Shown piece by piece: positions 44,059 to 52,312 of a DNA stretch of 64,000 nt (the first letter of the stretch is position 1; each line of letters begins with the position of its first letter). Position numbers and translations under genes: made by a program. Origin of the DNA: Desulfonatronum thiosulfatophilum (GTDB lineage Bacteria > Desulfobacterota > Desulfovibrionia > Desulfovibrionales > Desulfonatronaceae); contig NZ_FMXO01000011.1 of the NCBI RefSeq assembly GCF_900104215.1, positions 83,331 through 147,330 on the forward strand, given 5' to 3'. The notes beneath the pieces are model-generated. The model did no database searches. It worked only from the letters and a program-made list of their open reading frames with translations, and was not told where the DNA came from.

Positions 44059-45057
44059 TCACATGCCGAGCATTCGCTCGTAGGCCATTGCCAGGAAGGT
44101 CAGTCCGGCCGCGATGAACAGGAGATGCACGAACATCATCCCTTTCAGACGGAGCGGAGTCTGGCTTTTGATCAGAGGGATCAGACTGATCCAGGCCAAC
44201 AAACACAGGCCCAGGAACATCAGCATGGGCGCGAAGGCCGGTGACGCGGACAGGGCCTGAACCGCCAAGTCAGACCATGTGCCGACATCTCGAAGGGCCA
44301 TGTCCGCCCACGGCAGAGTCGCCGCGAAATAAAGAGCCACGCCCCAGAAGACCTGGACAATGCCGGAACTGAGCGCCCTGCCCGCACAGGAGCGGACGGC
44401 CCATGCATAATAATCACGGCCGTAGTCTTCCCTGTTCCGGCGGATCACCAGGTACACCATCCCCATTCCTCCGGCCAGGGCCAGCCCCAGAAACAGCCCT
44501 TGGGCAAAGATCAGCCAGGGCAAAGGCTCCAGCAGGAGCGCCGGCAGGGCGTGAAGATCCATTTGCTGCATCGGAACATCAGCCCGGGTTTCCAGCCACC
44601 CCAAAACGAAAAGCATCAGGGTCGCGAGCCAGACCAGCATGGAAAGCGATCCCAGAACGTAGTGCACCGACGAACTCTTCTTTTTCTGTTTCCATACCCG
44701 GGTGAAAATGATGGATGTCAAAGTGGCCACAAAGGCCAGATGCCCGGGAATGTCGAAGAAAAGATGATAGAATCGCCGCCAGATCGATGAAACCTCCCAA
44801 TCGGCAAAGGTCCACAGTCCCCAGCGAATGGAAATCAGTATCAGGCACAACCCCAGCACGATCACGCCGAATTCGGCCATCTGCTTGGCCAGCTTGTCCG
44901 CGAAGACCTTGGTTTTCTTCCGCCCGCTAAATGCCGTCAGCACGGCCACGCTACCCGCTCCCATGGCGGAAAGCGCGAACAGCAGGAACACCGCCAGCCC
45001 CAGTGCCGACAAAACAGCATCCGGGGCAAACAACACCTCGAATTCTCCTCTGATCAT
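44059..45057 (-). CDS. Polytopic membrane protein of unknown function
   Basis: 332 aa from ATG 45057 (GGGAG 9 bases upstream; a GTG at 45063 is possible). About eight hydrophobic segments, for example SALGLAVFLLFALSAMGAG, FGVIVLGLCLILISI, LAFVATLTSIIFT, VWLATLMLFVLGW, LIFAQGLFLGLALAGGMGMV and FVHLLFIAAGLTFLAMAY. Several His occur near helix ends (YHLFFDIPGHLAF, VHYVLG), so haem binding is conceivable but not shown. No family recognised. Monocistronic; an inverted repeat lies just upstream at 45076-45114. Confidence 0.7.
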   Translation of the reverse strand: MIRGEFEVLFAPDAVLSALGLAVFLLFALSAMGAGSVAVLTAFSGRKKTKVFADKLAKQMAEFGVIVLGLCLILISIRWGLWTFADWEVSSIWRRFYHLFFDIPGHLAFVATLTSIIFTRVWKQKKKSSSVHYVLGSLSMLVWLATLMLFVLGWLETRADVPMQQMDLHALPALLLEPLPWLIFAQGLFLGLALAGGMGMVYLVIRRNREDYGRDYYAWAVRSCAGRALSSGIVQVFWGVALYFAATLPWADMALRDVGTWSDLAVQALSASPAFAPMLMFLGLCLLAWISLIPLIKSQTPLRLKGMMFVHLLFIAAGLTFLAMAYERMLGM

Positions 45058-45075
45058 GATCACTCGCTCCCAGTC

Positions 45076-45114
45076 ACCCGAGCAGCTAATTAGGTATTTC
45101 GCATCTGCTCGGGT
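45076..45114. promoter_or_regulatory. Inverted repeat upstream of membrane-protein gene
   Basis: ACCCGAGCAG (45076-45085) and CTGCTCGGGT (45105-45114), perfect 10-bp arms with a 19-base spacer, 19 bp upstream of the gene start. Could be an operator or leader hairpin. Confidence 0.4.
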
Positions 45115-45149
45115 ATCTCATTAGTACAGACTCATACTTGTCAGAACCT

Positions 45150-45246
45150 CAATCGTAATCGTAATCGGTATCGAAATCGTAATCGGTATTACAATAGATT
45201 CAAGGTCTGGTCGGTTTTCGATTGCGATTGCGATTGCGATTTCGAC
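45150..45246. repeat. Hexamer-tract inverted repeat, copy 2
   Basis: The left arm is made of GTAATC/GAAATC/GGTATC hexamers (45150-45190). The right arm (45217-45246) is TCGATTGCGATTGCGA-type. Same family as 6970-7077. Confidence 0.8.
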
Positions 45247-45662
45247 TTAGGAATGCACTGGATAATCGTCTCAAATTGAACGCAAATCAGAATCATTACC
45301 TTGTCAACGATCAATGACATCCGGATAGTGTAGGATTTATCCTTGAATTTCTCGTAATAGAAAACTTGTAAAGCATGTCAGCGAGCAGTCCGCTGAGAGC
45401 TGGACTCCGGTCACCACCGCGAAGGTGGACAACAGCGGCCAAAGCGTGTTGGACATGTTCTGGCCGCGAAGAAAAGGTAGAACGTGTACAGAGGAAAAAA
45501 ACCTCGTCCGGGGCTCGTATTTGCCGCCCTTGCGCGAAGCTGTTCTTTATGGTCAAATTTTCAGCTTGTCCACCTGGAACCCCATGCCACGGACAATTTC
45601 GTTCTTGATTTAACCTCTTGATTACAGGATGATTCAAATCCTCCTGAAGCGAAGCTGCACAT

Positions 45663-45679
45663 AATCGAAATCGAAATCA
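45663..45679. repeat. Hexamer tract, half copy
   Basis: AATCGAAATCGAAATCA, a short run of the GAAATC unit without an opposing arm. Confidence 0.6.
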
Positions 45680-46149
45680 AAAATTATAAGCCGCAACCAG
45701 TCTGCTCCACGGCCCCAACTACCTCCAAACGCCCATGAAGGCCAGACACGCCACCATCCACGATTTGTCCTTCATCCTTTTCCCCGGAATACCATCCACG
45801 AGAACAGTTGGCGCTTCTGGATCGGAAACTGCCGAAAACCGTGGCGCGGGGCGGCGCAAATGCTCACGGACATGAGTTCGTCCTCCGGAAGATCCTCCAG
45901 GTCCTGATCGCTCCGGAAGTCAAGATCAGCGTAACCCCATCTGGGCGTGGATTAGGTGCACCGTCTGCTGCCCATCCTTCCCGTAAAGCAGCGAATCTGC
46001 ACCGCACTGAACCGTGCCGTCCGCAAGACCTTGGATTGGGACCACACCGCGGGCATTATTTTCCGGACCCTGCTCGGATCGAAGGACGACGAAACAGGCG
46101 ACTCAAAATCATCAATGCATGATCTGCAAACATCGGATACACGCCACGG

Positions 46150-47388
46150 ATGAAAACCATTTCACTTAATTCCGGGATGACTCGCCGTCCCATACGCATC
46201 GGTCTGAACCTGCTCTATCTTCTGCCCGGAATCGTCGGCGGCACGGAAACCTACGCCTCCGGCTTACTGCGAGGGCTGGCCGAGGTGGACGATCAGCTGG
46301 AATACGTTGTCTTTATGAACCAGGAGAGCGCCCGGTGGCCCCTGCCTGAAATCCCGGTCATACGGCGGGTGATCTGCCCGGTTCGGGCCACGAACCGCCT
46401 GCAACGGCTGGCTTTTGAGCAGACCAGGCTGCCGGCCATGGCCCGCGAACACGACCTGGACCTGATGCACTCCCTTGGGAATGTGAGTCCGATCTTCAAC
46501 TCCTGCCCCAGCGTGGTCACCATCCACGACATCAATATCAAGGGCCACGGCCGGAGCATGCCGCTCTTGAAACGCGTGATCCTGGCGTTCCTGGTCCGCC
46601 GCGGCGCCTACGCCACCCGAGCGGTGATCACGAATTCCGAGTTTTCCCGCGGGGAAATCCACCGCCACCTAGGCCTGCCATTGGATCGGATTCATGTTGT
46701 ACCCCTTGCATCTGACCTGCGTGACGATATTTTGTCCGAACAATCCGGATTTGCGTCCGACACCGATACGCCCGATCAGCCCGGGGAAATCGACGGACCA
46801 TATATTTTGGCCTTTGCCAGCCAATCGTCCCACAAAAATATTCCGCGCCTGATCGAGGCCTTTGCACGCATTGCTCCGTCCTTTCCGCACAACCTCGTCC
46901 TGGCCGGACATCTGCCGCGGGACGGGGCCACGGACGCGGCGATTGCACGGTGGAACATGACGGATCGGGTACGGATCACCGGCTTCCTGCCTCGCGCCAA
47001 CGTAATGCGCCTCATGGAAAAGGCGGAACTGTTCGTCTTCCCGTCGCTGTATGAAGGATTCGGGCTGCCGCTCCTGGAAGCCCAGACTATGGGCACGCCC
47101 GTTGCCTGCGCCCAACGCGGCGCGTTACCGGAAGTGGCCGGGGAAAGCGCCGTGTACTTCGATCCGGAACAGGTTCTGGACATGGCCGCGACCTTGGCCC
47201 ATCTCCTCTCGGACGAAGAGCTCCGAACACAGCTGGTCGCCAAAGGCTACAAAAACCAGCAACGCTTTTCCTGGACCGCGGCTGCCCGAAAGACACTGGA
47301 CATTTATGCCATGGCAGCCTGGCGTGGAAGGAACCGGTTTGTCGGAAAAAAGCAAAGCCCCGCGCACAAGCCGGTGGAGGATGAATGA
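46150..47388 (+). CDS. Family 4-type glycosyltransferase
   Basis: 412 aa, GT-B fold retaining glycosyltransferase (GT4, WbaZ/RfaG-like). The N-terminal domain starts IRIGLNLLYLLPGIVGGTETYA, the GGxxxY donor-side loop. The C-terminal domain has ILAFASQSSHKNIPRLIEAF, then FPSLYEGFGLPLLEAQTMGTPV with the E-x7-E motif. Probably adds a sugar to a lipid-linked polysaccharide at the inner membrane face. It stands alone, not in a polysaccharide cluster. The ribosome site before ATG 46150 is weak. Confidence 0.88.
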   Translation: MKTISLNSGMTRRPIRIGLNLLYLLPGIVGGTETYASGLLRGLAEVDDQLEYVVFMNQESARWPLPEIPVIRRVICPVRATNRLQRLAFEQTRLPAMAREHDLDLMHSLGNVSPIFNSCPSVVTIHDINIKGHGRSMPLLKRVILAFLVRRGAYATRAVITNSEFSRGEIHRHLGLPLDRIHVVPLASDLRDDILSEQSGFASDTDTPDQPGEIDGPYILAFASQSSHKNIPRLIEAFARIAPSFPHNLVLAGHLPRDGATDAAIARWNMTDRVRITGFLPRANVMRLMEKAELFVFPSLYEGFGLPLLEAQTMGTPVACAQRGALPEVAGESAVYFDPEQVLDMAATLAHLLSDEELRTQLVAKGYKNQQRFSWTAAARKTLDIYAMAAWRGRNRFVGKKQSPAHKPVEDE

Positions 47389-47673
47389 ACGGGCCGTTCA
47401 CGAATTTGCTTCCCTCCGAAAACTAATCCGGCCAAGGGAGGCAGTTCGCGTACTTCAAAAGCAACTGGATCCTGAATGCAAAATTGTCCGCGCCTGCCGG
47501 GAAAACGGCATCCACATGTCCATGCCCCGCCTGCTGTGCAAGTATCCGCGCAAGCTGCTGGAATATTCCGCAGACCTGCAACCGATTGAATCCCACGCCC
47601 CAGCAGCGCCTTTTGTTTCGGTGTCTGGAGGATACTTGGAGCCGGATGCGGACGGCATCCGGCTCCCGGCATT

Positions 47674-48189
47674 TCAGACCAGTTTCCTGGCGACATCCAG
47701 GGCCAGATCGTAATTCGGCTCCTGTCCGACTTCCTTAACCAGTTCGATATAGCGAATGATCTTCTGACGATCGACGATGAACACGGAACGGGCCAAGAGA
47801 CGCAGTTCCTTGATCAACACTCCGTATTCCGTACCAAAGGAAGCCTGCTGGTGATCCGACAAGGTGAGAAGATTGGACACGCCGGCCGCGGCGCACCAGC
47901 GCTTCTGGGCAAAAGGCAGATCCATGCTGACGACCAAAATCCGGATGTTCTCGCCCAAGGCGGCGGCTTCCTGGTTGAATCGCCGGGCCTCCAGATCGCA
48001 GATGGGAGTATCAAGGGAGGGAACCGAAGTGATGATGGAAATTTTATCTTCCAGGGAAGCAAAGCTGAAAGGCTTGAAGTCATTGTCCGTGACATGAAAA
48101 TCCGGTGCGCTATCGCCTTCCTTGAGGCTGTTTCCCAAGAGGGTTACGGGCTGTCCCTTCAGAGTGACCATTCCAAAGCGTTCTTTCAT
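47674..48189 (-). CDS. tpx: Thiol peroxidase Tpx
   Basis: 171-aa atypical 2-Cys peroxiredoxin that reduces H2O2 and organic peroxides with thioredoxin. The peroxidatic Cys is in SVPSLDTPICDLEARRFN, the resolving Cys in FAQKRWCAAAGV. The N terminus GQPVTLLGNSLKEGDSAPDF is typical of Tpx. ATG 48189 has AAGGAG 7 bases upstream; the longer open frame upstream is not coding-like. A single gene on the minus strand, convergent with the glycosyltransferase. Useful to an anaerobe exposed to oxygen. Confidence 0.95.
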   Translation of the reverse strand: MKERFGMVTLKGQPVTLLGNSLKEGDSAPDFHVTDNDFKPFSFASLEDKISIITSVPSLDTPICDLEARRFNQEAAALGENIRILVVSMDLPFAQKRWCAAAGVSNLLTLSDHQQASFGTEYGVLIKELRLLARSVFIVDRQKIIRYIELVKEVGQEPNYDLALDVARKLV

Positions 48190-48622
48190 TGCCGTGCTCC
48201 TTGTTGAAGTATGGTTCGAGGAGAAACATGCCCGCCGCAAGAACCCTCGCGACGGGATGCTTCGATTATTGCCGGGATCCTGCGGCAGGCCCGGCGGCAT
48301 TCGCTGGATTTCACACTCTCAGCCAAGATCCGAAGGATGAAAATGATCAGCATGGAAGGATCGAGCGCCTCCGACCACTAGCCTTGTCCTCATATCCGTT
48401 ATATTCTCCAAATGCCTGACATGGGGATAATCCAGACTGAGGATATTCCAGACTGAGGATACTCCAGACTGAACATCATCGGCCGATATTTATGCAAAAA
48501 TCCTACCTGCTAGCCATGAACAATTCAATCAGAAAACCATTAGTATTCCAAATACCCCTTGTACAGCTCCTGTCCAACCGTTCCAAAATCGCTCGTATCC
48601 TCTTGCGTGGCGACGTTTCATA
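48190..48622. other. Gene-free interval with 16-bp tandem repeat
   Basis: 433 bp between the divergent tpx and endonuclease III-like genes. Contains the tandem repeat at 48431-48478; no gene seen. Confidence 0.55.
48431..48478. repeat. 16-bp tandem repeat
   Basis: TCCAGACTGAGGATAT, TCCAGACTGAGGATAC, then a degenerate third unit TCCAGACTGAACATCA. Between divergent genes; could be a variable-number repeat or binding array. Confidence 0.75.
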
Positions 48623-49279
48623 ATGGCCGCCCCCTCCGATCAGCTGTTCAGCGACATGTTTGATGCCATGCTCGCCCTGCTCGGACCGAGCGGGTGGTGG
48701 CCGGCCCATAGTCCGTTCGAAATGGCCCTGGGCGCCATTTTGACCCAGAACACGAACTGGACCAATGTCCGAAAAGCCATCGACAACCTGCGAGCCCAGG
48801 AATTGCTGGATCCAGAACGACTTCACCTGGCTCCGGACGCGTTGCTGGAGACCTGTATCCGTCCCTCAGGCTTTTTTCGCCAGAAGACCAGGAAGATCAG
48901 GGATTTCCTGGATTTCTTGAAAACCGAAGTCGCATTTGATTTTGCCGCGTTCGATGCTCAGGAAACATTCAGCCTGCGGGAAAAACTGCTGTCCGTTCGG
49001 GGGATCGGTCCGGAAACCGCGGACAGTATCCTGTTGTACGCCCTGGATCGTCCGGTTTTTGTAGTCGATGCCTATACGGCAAGAATCTGCAACCGCCACG
49101 GGCTGATTCCCGAGGATGTACGCTACGAAGAGTTGCAGGCGATGTTCATGCGCCATGTTCAGCCTGAGACGGACAAGTATAATGAATACCATGCTCTGCT
49201 CGTCCGGGTCGGAAAAGAATGGTGTCGCAAGCGGGAACCGAAATGTTCAACCTGCCCGTTGGCGGCACATCTCCCATGA
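48623..49279 (+). CDS. Endonuclease III-like HhH-GPD DNA glycosylase
   Basis: 218 aa. The helix-hairpin-helix reads LLSVRGIGPETADSILLYAL and is followed by the catalytic Asp in FVVDAYTARI. The Fe-S loop has EWCRKREPKCSTCPLAAHL: C-x6-C-x2-C is present, but the fourth position (x5 later) is Leu and not Cys. So the [4Fe-4S] cluster may be incomplete or have another ligand. The usual catalytic Lys of bifunctional Nth in the helix-hairpin-helix is replaced (GPETA, not GHKTA-like), so it may be monofunctional, like the HP0602-type 3-methyladenine glycosylase. The stop overlaps the next gene (ATGA). Confidence 0.85.
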   Translation: MAAPSDQLFSDMFDAMLALLGPSGWWPAHSPFEMALGAILTQNTNWTNVRKAIDNLRAQELLDPERLHLAPDALLETCIRPSGFFRQKTRKIRDFLDFLKTEVAFDFAAFDAQETFSLREKLLSVRGIGPETADSILLYALDRPVFVVDAYTARICNRHGLIPEDVRYEELQAMFMRHVQPETDKYNEYHALLVRVGKEWCRKREPKCSTCPLAAHLP

Positions 49280-50481
49280 TGTGTCTCCAGATGTCCGGAA
49301 CCGAAATGAAATTCAACTTCTTCAGTAAACCTTTACCCGGAGGCCGTAAACGTGGATGCTTCTTGAGCCCGATCACCCCGGTGATTTTTTTGCTTGCCCT
49401 TCTTGCCGGACTTTTCCTGGGTCCGCGGGTTTACGCTTCACCCAAGACTTCCGAGAGCATTGTTCAATCACTTGAAGAGAAACAACGCGATGCCCATACT
49501 CATGAAAAAATCCTGCAGGGACTCACGGAACAGGAGCGGAAACTGTTCGGCAATCTGCAGGATGTGGAAGTCCGAATCAGGAGAACCACGGATGAAATCC
49601 AGGACCTGGAAACGGAACTTGTCCGACTGCGGCATGAAGAAAATCGTATTCAAAGCGAGTACCGGGACCTGGTCCAGGAAAGAACCCAAACCGGAGAAGA
49701 ATTGCGCAACCTGCTCACGTTGCTCTGGCCGGTGCATCTGCAAGGGATTGAATCAAAACTTCAGGATTTGACGTCTTGGGACGAGGCGGATCGCCAGTTT
49801 CACTGGCTGTCCCGGATCTACGGGCTGGTCCAGGAGCGTATCGAGCGCCTCCAGGCACAAGCCCGGGAACTGGCTTTGGGACAGGTGCGGCTGGAGAGAT
49901 CCAGGGCCGAGATCGATGCGCAGATCATTCGAATCAATAAGGGCAAGGATCAGCTCCTGGCCCAAAAGTTGGATTTCCTGCGACGGGTTCAGGAAGTGCG
50001 CGCCCAGAAGATTTCCACGGAGGAACAGGTCAAGGAAATCCTGCAAAGCATCGCTGACCTGAATTACCAGTTGCAGACGCTGGCCAGTAAGACATTCTCG
50101 GATCAGCAAGGCCGGATGTCCTGGCCCGGGCAAGGTCGAATCGTCCAGGGCTTCCAACCTCAGGCTTCACCTCCCCACCGCGGGCTGAGCCTGCAGATGG
50201 GGAAAAACGACCCGGTGCGCGCCATCTCCCCGGGCAAGGTGGTGCACAGCGACCTGCTCCGGGGCTACGGTCATGTGGTGATCGTTTATCACGGCCAGGA
50301 CTACTACAGCCTTTACGCTTTCTTGAACAATGCCGTGGTCAGCGTGGGCCAGGATGTGGATAAGGATGAAAAACTCGGGCAGGCCGGCTACTACCCCAAG
50401 GTTGACGGGCCGGGTCTGTATTTTGAATTGCGTTTTCACCAAAATCCCGTTAATCCTGACAACTGGCTGGTTGCCAAGTAA
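49276..50481 (+). CDS. EnvC-like murein hydrolase activator (degenerate M23/LytM)
   Basis: About 401 aa. An N-terminal signal segment (PVIFLLALLAGLFLGPRVYA) is followed by long coiled coil (about 60-285) and a C-terminal LytM domain (GRIVQGFQPQASPPHRGLSL to GLYFELRFHQNPVNPDNWL). In the LytM domain the first ligand motif HxGxD reads HRGLS, without Asp, and the HxH motif is YAFLN. The zinc site is therefore probably lost, as in E. coli EnvC, which activates amidases at the septum. I take ATG 49276, overlapping the glycosylase stop. The following ctpA and yibQ-like genes match the envC neighbourhood of many bacteria. Confidence 0.85.
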   Translation: MMCLQMSGTEMKFNFFSKPLPGGRKRGCFLSPITPVIFLLALLAGLFLGPRVYASPKTSESIVQSLEEKQRDAHTHEKILQGLTEQERKLFGNLQDVEVRIRRTTDEIQDLETELVRLRHEENRIQSEYRDLVQERTQTGEELRNLLTLLWPVHLQGIESKLQDLTSWDEADRQFHWLSRIYGLVQERIERLQAQARELALGQVRLERSRAEIDAQIIRINKGKDQLLAQKLDFLRRVQEVRAQKISTEEQVKEILQSIADLNYQLQTLASKTFSDQQGRMSWPGQGRIVQGFQPQASPPHRGLSLQMGKNDPVRAISPGKVVHSDLLRGYGHVVIVYHGQDYYSLYAFLNNAVVSVGQDVDKDEKLGQAGYYPKVDGPGLYFELRFHQNPVNPDNWLVAK

Positions 50482-50720
50482 TCTTCATGTCTTATCATGG
50501 CGCTGAAACCATGAATGTTCAGCAACGATTCATCCAAAGCCGAGCACCTTACCGCGGTCCTCGCCCCCTTCGTGGGCTTCGGAGCTTTCCTGCTCAGCCG
50601 GACATGCGTGGCCGCAATTTCAAGACATCCTGTCCAATTCCGGTCACACGATCGGAATCTGGAAGATACAATGTTCATCAATAATCAACATTCTTTACTT
50701 AAATGTACTCGGAGGTAATT

Positions 50721-51992
50721 ATGCGGGTTGTCCACTGGGTTGGCACCCTGATGCTTCTTTTTTTCCTTGCCGTCACCTTTGGCCAGAGCATGGCCACGGA
50801 CGAGGACCGATACTCTCCCCTGAAACGCTTCAGCCAGGTTCTGGATCTGGTGGAGCGTTATTATGTTCAGGACGTGGACCGCAATGAAATGATCCAAGGC
50901 GCCATTCGCGGCATGCTTCAGGAACTGGATCCCCATTCCAGCTTCATGACCCAGGACGCCTTTCGAGAAATGCAGATCGATACATCCGGCGAATTCAGCG
51001 GGATCGGAATTGAAATCTCCATCGTCGACGGCAAGCTGACCGTTGTCTCTCCCATCGAAGACACCCCCGCTTTCCGCGAAGGCCTCAAGTCCGGCGATCA
51101 CATCCTGGAAATCAACGGCGAATCCACCGTGGACATCACCATCATGGACGCGGTGAAGCAGATTCGAGGTCCTCGCGGCACCACCGTCGAACTGACCGTC
51201 CTTTCCAAAGGCGAGTCGGTTTCCAGAACCGTGACCATTGCCAGGGACGTTATCCCCGTACACACGGTCAAGCTCTTTGAACTCGAGCAAGGTGTCCTGC
51301 TGATCCGTCTGACGAGCTTCAAGGAAACCACCATGGATGATCTGCGCGCCGCCCTGGCCAAGGCCGGCCAGACGCCCCATTCAGGCCTGATCCTGGATCT
51401 GCGCAACAATCCAGGCGGATTGCTGAACCAAGCCGTGGCCGTGGCGGATGCCTTTCTGAGCGAAGGACAGATCGTCTACACCAAGGGCAAGGTCTCGCAG
51501 TCCGAGATGAATTTTGAAGCTTCCAGGAACGTGCTGGACGTGGATTCGCCCATGGTCGTCCTGATCAACGCCGGTTCCGCATCCGCTTCGGAGATCGTCG
51601 CCGGAGCCCTCCAGGACCACGGCCGGGCACTGATCCTCGGCGAGCAGACCTTCGGCAAGGGCTCCGTTCAGACCATCATTCCCCTGGCCGACGGTTCCGG
51701 GATCAAACTGACCACCGCGGTCTATTACACGCCCAGCGGGCGCTCCATCCAGGCCAAGGGCATTGATCCGGACATTTTCGTCCCCTTCATCGCCCAGAAC
51801 AACGAGCAGGAAGCCCGAATGACCATCATGCGCGAAGGCGACCTGATCCGGCACCTGGAGAACGGCACGGAACAGCAAAGTGAGCTTGATCCTCCGAAAA
51901 CCCAAGTTCAGGAAATGTTGGAACGGGACAACCAGTTGCGGATGGCCCTGGAAATGGTCAAGGCCATGCCGAGGCTGAAAGCATTACGGTAA
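50721..51992 (+). CDS. ctpA: C-terminal processing peptidase CtpA (S41)
   Basis: 423 aa from ATG 50721 (GGAGG upstream). Signal or anchor segment VHWVGTLMLLFFLAVTFG, a PDZ domain (about 90-170, FSGIGIEISIVDGKLTVVSP), then the S41 serine protease with catalytic Ser in NAGSASASEIVAGAL and Lys in FGKGSVQT (Ser-Lys dyad). Periplasmic protease that trims C termini and controls peptidoglycan hydrolases. It follows the EnvC-like gene by 239 bp and is followed by an inserted mobile repeat. Confidence 0.93.
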   Translation: MRVVHWVGTLMLLFFLAVTFGQSMATDEDRYSPLKRFSQVLDLVERYYVQDVDRNEMIQGAIRGMLQELDPHSSFMTQDAFREMQIDTSGEFSGIGIEISIVDGKLTVVSPIEDTPAFREGLKSGDHILEINGESTVDITIMDAVKQIRGPRGTTVELTVLSKGESVSRTVTIARDVIPVHTVKLFELEQGVLLIRLTSFKETTMDDLRAALAKAGQTPHSGLILDLRNNPGGLLNQAVAVADAFLSEGQIVYTKGKVSQSEMNFEASRNVLDVDSPMVVLINAGSASASEIVAGALQDHGRALILGEQTFGKGSVQTIIPLADGSGIKLTTAVYYTPSGRSIQAKGIDPDIFVPFIAQNNEQEARMTIMREGDLIRHLENGTEQQSELDPPKTQVQEMLERDNQLRMALEMVKAMPRLKALR

Positions 51993-52066
51993 TCCGTCGC
52001 AAGGGGCCCCAGAGTATTTGCCGTATTCCCGAAGCGCCCTCACGCGGATGAAACTGAAGATCACAC

Positions 52067-52288
52067 GTAACTACTCAGCCATTTCACCAATAAGACATGG
52101 AGTGTTCCGGCTTGTCCGTTTTTTTTGGCATCGCCTGTCTGACTGAGCCAGGATTCATTCATCGAACCATTGCTGGACGCCTGAAGCGTCAAATGTTGTT
52201 TATTCAGGCAATGGTTCGAAGTTACGAAGCCGGCGGAGGATTTGCGAGGCCGAAACGAGACAAGCCGGAACACGGCTGAGCAGTTTGC
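52067..52288. mobile_element. Non-autonomous IS66-like element with perfect 8-bp target duplication
   Basis: 222 bp. Left end GTAACTACTCAGCC (52067-52080). The right end read inward is GCAAACTGCTCAGCC (52274-52288). Subterminal 15-bp inverted repeats GTGTTCCGGCTTGTC / GACAAGCCGGAACAC. Flanked on both sides by GATCACAC (52059-52066 and 52289-52296). No transposase. It ends 24 bp before the start of the yibQ-like gene, so it separates this gene from its original upstream sequence. A decayed relative is at 3292-3480. Confidence 0.85.
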
Positions 52289-52312
52289 GATCACACGGAT
52301 ACGTAGTAGGCA

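Larger units (their letters stand above)
45064..46149. other. 1.1-kb interval with repeats and possible gene remnant
   Basis: It contains an inverted repeat (45076-45114), a hexamer-tract element (45150-45246) and a half tract (45663-45679). Between about 45780 and 46120 short coding-like stretches occur in different frames (for example VHRLLPILPVKQRICTALN), ending just before the glycosyltransferase gene. They may be a decayed gene, but I cannot name it. Confidence 0.5.

Noticed and set aside
45808..46153. Short plus-strand frames before the glycosyltransferase
   Set aside because: Coding-like pieces are in different frames; at best a decayed gene that I cannot name.
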